Source: an uncultured Eubacteriales bacterium (GTDB lineage Bacteria; Bacillota; Clostridia; Oscillospirales; Acutalibacteraceae). Taken from it: 10,032 bases of DNA. Below the pieces are notes generated by a model that was given only the letters and a program-made list of their open reading frames with translations, ran no database searches and was not told where the DNA came from. Numbering within the stretch: the first letter of the stretch is position 1; the number at the start of each line of letters is the position of its first letter. Below are positions 7,063-10,032 of this stretch, piece by piece. Location of the stretch: positions 1-10,032 of the forward strand of contig ONPH01000033.1 of assembly GCA_900319655.1 (NCBI GenBank), in the 5' to 3' direction. The translations under genes were made by a program, and so were the position numbers.

Positions 7063-7091
7063 ATTTTAACATACATTCGTTTTATAATCAA
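7063..7091 (-). promoter_or_regulatory. Sigma-A promoter of the permease-WYL operon
   Basis: On the minus strand TTGATT (7091-7086), a 17-bp spacer and TAAAAT (7068-7063) are present, with an extended TG one base before the -10. The TTG start is about 55 bp downstream of the -10 box. Confidence 0.75.
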
Positions 7092-7312
7092 CACCGTAAT
7101 GACAAAAAGTGTAATTAATTATGAATTTTATCTTGTCCTAAGGGCAAATTAATATTATAATTAATTTTGGGAAACCGAGGTAAAATCAACGGTTTTGCGA
7201 TGTCAAGGCGGTATTATCTACAAAATAAGCAAAAATATATTGTGAAAATTAACCAACTGAAATTTTAATTTTGTGAAAATATGTACTAACCGACAAAAAT
7301 AATTTGTGTTTA
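7092..7312. other. AT-rich divergent intergenic region with 10-bp direct repeats
   Basis: No coding potential or known RNA is seen between the two divergent promoters. TTGTGAAAAT occurs at 7240-7249 and 7271-7280, 31 bp apart. AAACCG (7172-7177) and CGGTTT (7190-7195) form a weak inverted pair. The rest is AT-rich, including runs such as ATTAATATTATAATTAATTT. These could be regulator sites for the downstream histone-like gene, but the AT bias makes chance repeats likely. Confidence 0.4.
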
Positions 7313-7341
7313 TTGACAATTATTTTAGGTGTATGTATAAT
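7313..7341 (+). promoter_or_regulatory. Perfect-consensus sigma-A promoter of the histone-like gene
   Basis: TTGACA (7313-7318), exactly 17 bp, then TATAAT (7336-7341). Both boxes match the consensus fully. The leader is about 60 bases and includes a good ribosome site. Confidence 0.95.
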
Positions 7342-7408
7342 AATACCAATGGCAAAAATACAACCAAATCAAAAATAACATAACAAACATATGAAAGAAG
7401 GATTTTTG

Positions 7409-7819
7409 ATGGCAACTACAAAAAAGGCAGCTGCTAAAACAGCTGAAAAAGAAACAACAAAGAAGACAGCGGCTGCTGAGAAGGAAACTAAGACAGCTGC
7501 AAAGACAACAAAGAAGACAGCTGCTAAGACAACTAAGGCTGCTGAGGCTAAGGAAGAGAAGAAAGCTACTGCTAAGAAGGCTCCTGCTAAGAAGGCTGCT
7601 CCCAAAAAGACAGCTCCCAAGAAGCCCGTTGAAGCTAAGGTTGAATTCTTTGTAGAGTATGCCGGCGCACAGGTTGCTGTTGCTGACGTTATCAACAACG
7701 TTAAGGCTACTTACGGCAAGGACGCTAAGAAAATCGCTGTTTACCTCAAGCCCGAAGAGGGCAAGGCTTACTTCGTAGCTGACGACGAACCAATGGAAAT
7801 GGACGTATTCTTCTGCTGA
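7409..7819 (+). CDS. Small basic protein with histone-H1-like Lys/Ala tail and compact C-terminal domain (DUF6465-like)
   Basis: The start is the ATG at 7409, because AAGGA (7398-7402) lies 6 bases before it; the upstream in-frame ATG at 7391 overlaps that site and lacks one of its own. The protein has 136 residues. Residues 1-77 are almost only Lys, Ala, Thr, Glu and Pro, with 25 Lys and repeats such as KKTAAKTTK and AKKAPAKKAAPKK, like histone H1 tails and bacterial H1-like proteins. Residues ~78-136 form a compact mixed domain (VEFFVEYAGAQVAVADVINNVKATYGKDAKKIAVYLKPEEG...) ending in DEPMEMDVFFC. This resembles the small DUF6465 family of Clostridia; that name is from memory. Codons are strongly biased to GCT and AAG, and the promoter is perfect, so expression should be high. 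A nucleoid-binding or other abundant structural role is inferred. Confidence 0.88.
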   Translation: MATTKKAAAKTAEKETTKKTAAAEKETKTAAKTTKKTAAKTTKAAEAKEEKKATAKKAPAKKAAPKKTAPKKPVEAKVEFFVEYAGAQVAVADVINNVKATYGKDAKKIAVYLKPEEGKAYFVADDEPMEMDVFFC

Positions 7820-7845
7820 TTTCCGAGCACACAAATTTTGCCTAC

Positions 7846-7878
7846 AAGGCTGCCGCATTGCGGCGGCCTTATTTTTTT
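7846..7878 (+). terminator. Rho-independent terminator of the histone-like gene
   Basis: AAGGCTGCCGC (7846-7856) pairs with GCGGCGGCCTT (7860-7870), with one G-T wobble and a 3-base loop, followed by a T-run at 7872-7878. Confidence 0.92.
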
Positions 7879-7895
7879 GCCGAATAAACGGCGAA

Positions 7896-7922
7896 CAAAA
7901 AAGGGCGGTCATTGACCGCCCT
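7896..7922 (-). terminator. Rho-independent terminator of the LEA-like gene
   Basis: AGGGCGGTC (7902-7910) pairs with GACCGCCCT (7914-7922). On the minus strand the hairpin is followed by a T-run (7901-7896). It lies back to back with the terminator of the convergent gene. Confidence 0.9.
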
Positions 7923-7957
7923 AAAATAATTTGTATTGTCCGCTCAGTTGTGCGTTT

Positions 7958-8608
7958 TTAGAACAACTCGTCCTCGGGGAACTCCTCGTCAACAGCGTCC
8001 TTAACCGCCTTGCGGGCACGCTTTTTGGTTGACTTTGCCTTCTTTACAACCTCATCCTTTTTCTCGGCAGTGGCTTCCTTGATGTCCTCGACCTTTTCGG
8101 AAACGCCCTCTTTAACCTCGTCGAGCTTATCCTCAGCCTGCTCCTTAACCTCGGCAACGGTTTCCTTTACCTCTTCCTTTGCCTGTGAGAAGGGGCTCGA
8201 GTTGTAGTCGCTCTCGTTTGAGCACGCTACGGTGATGTCGATAACATCCTCGCTCTTAACCTCTTTTTTGTCCGCAGGAGAAGCAAAAATAAATTCGTTC
8301 TCGCTCTCGAGGATTTCTCTGTAGCAGTTTCTCGCCTTGGCAATCTTCGCCTTGCTTCTGTCGATGACCTCAAGCAGATTTGCCTGCTTTTCGGTAGGAG
8401 CGGCGTCGCCCTTTTTGAGGATTTCGTAGTACTCCTTGCCCAAAGCGATGTACGCGCGGTTCATAAGCTCGCTCTCGTTTTTCATAACCATTCTGAGACG
8501 GTTAAGCTTCGCCTTTGTTCTGTTTCTCTCAACAAAGGTCTGAGCAACTGTTGATAAAGAATCTACCGCGGTGTCAAGCGTGGTTTTTAATGTATCTAAT
8601 ACTGTCAT
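7958..8608 (-). CDS. Helical protein with LEA-like Lys/Glu/Ala repeats; function unknown
   Basis: This 216-residue protein is likely cytoplasmic: no membrane helix or signal peptide is seen. Residues ~1-105 look like a helical bundle: SLSTVAQTFVERNRTKAKLNRL, then an ELMNRAYIALGKEYYE stretch that resembles the N-terminal part of small Clostridia proteins that often carry a zinc ribbon (recollection; no CXXC is present here). Residues ~140-205 are 11-residue-like charged repeats (KEEVKETVAEVKEQAEDKLDEVKEG...) as in LEA-type and apolipoprotein-like amphipathic helices. They run into a basic stretch (KKAKSTKKRARKAVK) and end in the acidic DEEFPEDELF. The ATG has AGGAG 8 bases upstream. It is monocistronic and converges on the histone-like gene. 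The role is unrecognised; a stress or membrane/nucleoid-associated function is possible. Confidence 0.85.
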   Translation of the reverse strand: MTVLDTLKTTLDTAVDSLSTVAQTFVERNRTKAKLNRLRMVMKNESELMNRAYIALGKEYYEILKKGDAAPTEKQANLLEVIDRSKAKIAKARNCYREILESENEFIFASPADKKEVKSEDVIDITVACSNESDYNSSPFSQAKEEVKETVAEVKEQAEDKLDEVKEGVSEKVEDIKEATAEKKDEVVKKAKSTKKRARKAVKDAVDEEFPEDELF

Positions 8609-8660
8609 AGTTATCTCTCCTTAAATACAGTAAAATTTATGAGTTCCATTTCAACACCGC

Positions 8661-8738
8661 CGTTGCGCAACTTAAAAAATTTATGCAAACGCTATGATAG
8701 GCGGATTGGATGCAACGTCACGTTGCCGTTGCCGTTGC
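8661..8738. repeat. Cluster of CGTTGC hexamers with hairpin potential
   Basis: CGTTGC occurs three times in tandem (8721-8738), once at 8661-8666, and inverted as GCAACG at 8712-8717, three bases before the tandem array. The 8661 copy is part of the palindrome GTTGCGCAAC (8662-8671). The cluster lies in the divergent promoter region between the LEA-like gene and the CpXC gene. Confidence 0.6.
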
Positions 8739-8789
8739 TATTATTATGACAGAAATTCCGAATAAAATCAATATTTTTTTGAAATTTAC

Positions 8790-8818
8790 TTGTTAAAATC
8801 CTGACTAATTGATATAAT
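8790..8818 (+). promoter_or_regulatory. Sigma-A promoter of the CpXC gene
   Basis: TTGTTA (8790-8795), a 17-bp spacer and a perfect TATAAT (8813-8818) are present. The -10 lies inside a tandem 9-bp repeat, AATTGATAT (8807-8815 and 8816-8824). The start codon is only ~20 bases downstream, giving a very short leader with the ribosome site GAGGTG (8829-8834). Confidence 0.8.
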
Positions 8819-8839
8819 TGATATGAAAGAGGTGTTAAT

Positions 8840-9538
8840 ATGCCCGAAGGAAAGGTAAATAAAGCCGTTGTCTGCCCGATGTGCGGCGAGATGAGCAAGG
8901 CTGAAATATACACAAGCGTTAACGTGACGGTTAACAAGGACTTCCGTTCAAAGGTGCTCGACGGCGAGCTCTTCGCGTGGAGCTGTCCGTCATGCGGCTA
9001 CAGCGCAAGACTTACATATCCCATACTTTACAATGATATGAAAAACCGCTTTATGGTATATCTCATTCCGAAAATTGAGCGCTTCCAGCTCTGCGACAAG
9101 GAGCTCGAGGCAAAGTACAATAACCTGAGAAATATCAGCAAGCGCGTGACCTCGGACTTCAATTCCTTCAAGGAGAAGATTTTTATTTTTGAGTCGCGCC
9201 TTGACGATATGGCGGTTGAGCTTACAAAGGTGGCAATCAGCCAGACCGTGTCAAAAAAGCTCGGCGGAGTTACCGTTGACGAAGGATATCTCTCAATGTA
9301 CGACCGCGAGAGCAACACGATGGGCTTTACGTATTTTACAGGCGAGGACAGAACGCCGTATGTTCAGACCGCAAGGCTCGAAATCTACGGCAAGTCAAAG
9401 GAGATTGTCGACCGCTTTGCGATTAAGGATAAAAAGCTGAAGGGCTTTATCAAAATCGACCGCGAGTGGGCGGATAATATCCTCTACCGCTACAAACGCG
9501 CAAAGCAGATTGAAAAGTTAAACAAGCTTAAAGAATAG
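8840..9538 (+). CDS. CpXC domain protein with helical C-terminal half
   Basis: This 232-residue protein is probably cytoplasmic. It starts with a zinc-ribbon-type CpXC domain: CPMCG at residues 12-16 and CPSCG at 49-53. Between them the strand region VNVTVNKDFRSKVLDGELFAWS follows the family pattern, and after them ARLTYPILYNDMKNRFMVYL gives the usual (L/Y)-x-Y-P-x-L-Y-x-D ending. The four Cys likely bind one zinc. Residues ~85-232 are a mixed, partly helical extension without a recognised domain, ending in a basic stretch (RYKRAKQIEKLNKLK). CpXC proteins have no settled function; the family often occurs as a single-gene accessory in Clostridia. The ATG follows GAGGTG by 5 bases. No T-rich terminator is seen after the TAG stop. 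Confidence 0.88.
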   Translation: MPEGKVNKAVVCPMCGEMSKAEIYTSVNVTVNKDFRSKVLDGELFAWSCPSCGYSARLTYPILYNDMKNRFMVYLIPKIERFQLCDKELEAKYNNLRNISKRVTSDFNSFKEKIFIFESRLDDMAVELTKVAISQTVSKKLGGVTVDEGYLSMYDRESNTMGFTYFTGEDRTPYVQTARLEIYGKSKEIVDRFAIKDKKLKGFIKIDREWADNILYRYKRAKQIEKLNKLKE

Positions 9539-9565
9539 AGTTTAGAGTTTAGAGTTAAGAGTTTA
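9538..9565 (+). repeat. 7-bp tandem repeat (GAGTTTA x4)
   Basis: Four units GAGTTTA, GAGTTTA, GAGTTAA, GAGTTTA run without a gap; the first G is the last base of the CpXC stop codon TAG. One unit has one change. Confidence 0.9.
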
Positions 9566-9629
9566 ATTAATTTACCGGAAACGTTTGTTTAACAGTTTAA
9601 AGCCTCCCCCGACACATGTTTTCGGGAAA

Positions 9630-9676
9630 TTCCCCTGTCAGGGGAAATGTCGCGTAGCGACAAAAGGGTTGCCGTT
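9630..9676 (+). repeat. 47-nt double-hairpin repeat, copy A
   Basis: Hairpin 1 is TTCCCCT (9630-9636), gtc, AGGGGAA (9640-9646). Hairpin 2 is TGTCGC (9648-9653), gta, GCGACA (9657-9662). A common tail AAAGGGTTGCCGTT follows. It matches copy B (9846-9892) at 43 of 47 positions. Similar paired-hairpin repeats are, to my recollection, spread through genomes of gut Clostridia. Confidence 0.85.
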
Positions 9677-9845
9677 TTCGCCAGAAAAAGGTGTCATTTT
9701 GCGGACCCGTGTGTCCGCCCGGGAGACGTGTACTGTGTTTACCGTACGATGCGGTTAATTCGCGATAAACGAACGTTTGATACAGCACACAAAAATACAT
9801 TTGATATTATATGTCGTGTTCCTGTACCGCGGGCGTGCAATGTGA

Positions 9846-9892
9846 TTCCCCTGTTAGGGGAAATGTCACGAAGTGACAAAAGGGTTGCCGTT
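9846..9892 (+). repeat. 47-nt double-hairpin repeat, copy B
   Basis: Hairpin 1 is TTCCCCT (9846-9852), gtt, AGGGGAA (9856-9862). Hairpin 2 is TGTCAC (9864-9869), gaa, GTGACA (9873-9878). The tail is identical to copy A. The four differences from copy A are two loop bases and one base pair in hairpin 2 that changed on both sides (G-C to A-T). Confidence 0.85.
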
Positions 9893-9929
9893 GTGCTAAG
9901 AACGCCCCTACATTATTGAAAATCAAACT

Positions 9930-10032
9930 CTATTTAAACGCATTAATTTTCGCTTCCTCATAGCGGTAGTAGAACACCACCGCAATTCCCAGCGGCACAA
10001 AGCAGAACCATATGCTCTGCGCTCCTAAGGCA
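9930..10032 (-). CDS. C-terminal end of an integral membrane protein (possibly MATE-like), partial
   Basis: The minus-strand frame is open from the window edge to the TAG at 9932-9930, giving 33 residues. They comprise a short loop, one hydrophobic helix (IWFCFVPLGIAVVFYY) and a charged tail (RYEEAKINAFK). This pattern fits the last membrane helix and cytosolic tail of a multi-pass transporter, for example a MATE-type efflux protein, but too little is visible to decide. It converges on the CpXC gene across the repeat region. Confidence 0.6.
   Translation of the reverse strand, partial: ALGAQSIWFCFVPLGIAVVFYYRYEEAKINAFK

Larger units (their letters stand above)
9539..9929. other. Non-coding repeat-rich region between convergent genes
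   Basis: About 390 bases hold no convincing gene. The region contains the 7-bp tandem repeat, two 47-nt double-hairpin repeats, and a 6-bp stem hairpin GCGGAC/GTCCGC at 9701-9718. Open frames here (for example 9593-9919 +) lack a well-spaced ribosome site and a recognised domain. No clear rho-independent terminator is seen for either flanking gene. TAGAGTTT at 9536 and its inverse AAACTCTA at 9925 bracket the region. Confidence 0.7.

Noticed and set aside
7092..7312. Possible riboswitch or small RNA in the long intergenic region
   Set aside because: It lies outside both predicted leaders, is AT-rich and shows no stable conserved hairpins or T-rich terminator.
7391..7408. ATG at 7391 as start of the histone-like protein
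   Set aside because: It overlaps the ribosome site used by the ATG at 7409 and has none of its own.
7325..7912. 195-codon open frame on the minus strand
   Set aside because: It is antisense to the histone-like gene and crosses its perfect promoter and its terminator; its Leu/Ser/Cys repeats mirror Lys/Ala codons.
9538..9565. Short CRISPR-like array
   Set aside because: The 7-bp units are directly tandem with no spacers; it is a simple repeat.
9597..9800. 67-codon open frame on the minus strand
   Set aside because: It covers copy A of the hairpin repeat, has no ribosome site or domain, and is best explained by the repeat.

Overview
The window looks like a chromosomal segment of a low-to-moderate-GC gut or rumen Clostridia, most like Oscillospiraceae/Ruminococcus. 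This rests on a secreted starch-degrading GH13 enzyme with a starch-binding module, a SleB-like cell-wall hydrolase, CpXC and AEC families typical of these bacteria, AT-rich intergenic DNA and strong sigma-A-type promoters. No rRNA, tRNA, CRISPR array, transposase or phage gene was seen.

Layout: (1) 1-2144 (+) is the 3' part of a secreted alpha-amylase: a CBM26-like module followed by a GH13 barrel. It is split by one apparent missing C in the C-run at 582-585 and closed by a terminator. (2) 2335-3075 (+) is a single-pass membrane protein with a long Lys/Ala/Glu coiled coil. It converges, across a bidirectional terminator, on (3) 3159-3935 (-), a membrane-anchored SleB-type hydrolase on a Thr/Ala stalk. 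(4) 4065-4907 (-) is an AraC-family regulator whose promoter carries two near-identical 14-bp direct repeats 33 bp apart. (5) 5064-7007 (-) is a two-gene operon: an AEC-family permease followed 15 bp later by a WYL-domain regulator. (6) 7409-7819 (+) is a small protein with a histone-H1-like Lys/Ala tail, driven by a perfect TTGACA-17-TATAAT promoter. It converges on (7) 7958-8608 (-), a helical, LEA-like acidic/basic repeat protein; each gene has its own terminator. (8) 8840-9538 (+) is a CpXC zinc-ribbon protein. (9) 9539-9929 holds no convincing gene. It contains a 7-bp tandem repeat and two copies of a 47-nt double-hairpin repeat. (10) 9930-10032 (-) is the C-terminus of an integral membrane protein.

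The genes do not form one pathway. The amylase is a nutrient-acquisition enzyme. The coiled-coil protein and the SleB-like protein act at the envelope. The permease-WYL pair plus the AraC gene form a run of transport and regulatory genes on one strand. The histone-like and LEA-like proteins are probably abundant structural or DNA-interacting proteins (inference).

The most interesting observations are the 47-nt double-hairpin repeat, whose differences between copies are both compensatory in the stem and synonymous in an overlapping reading frame; the highly expressed histone-tail protein; the operator-like repeats upstream of the AraC gene; and the single-base frameshift in the amylase.
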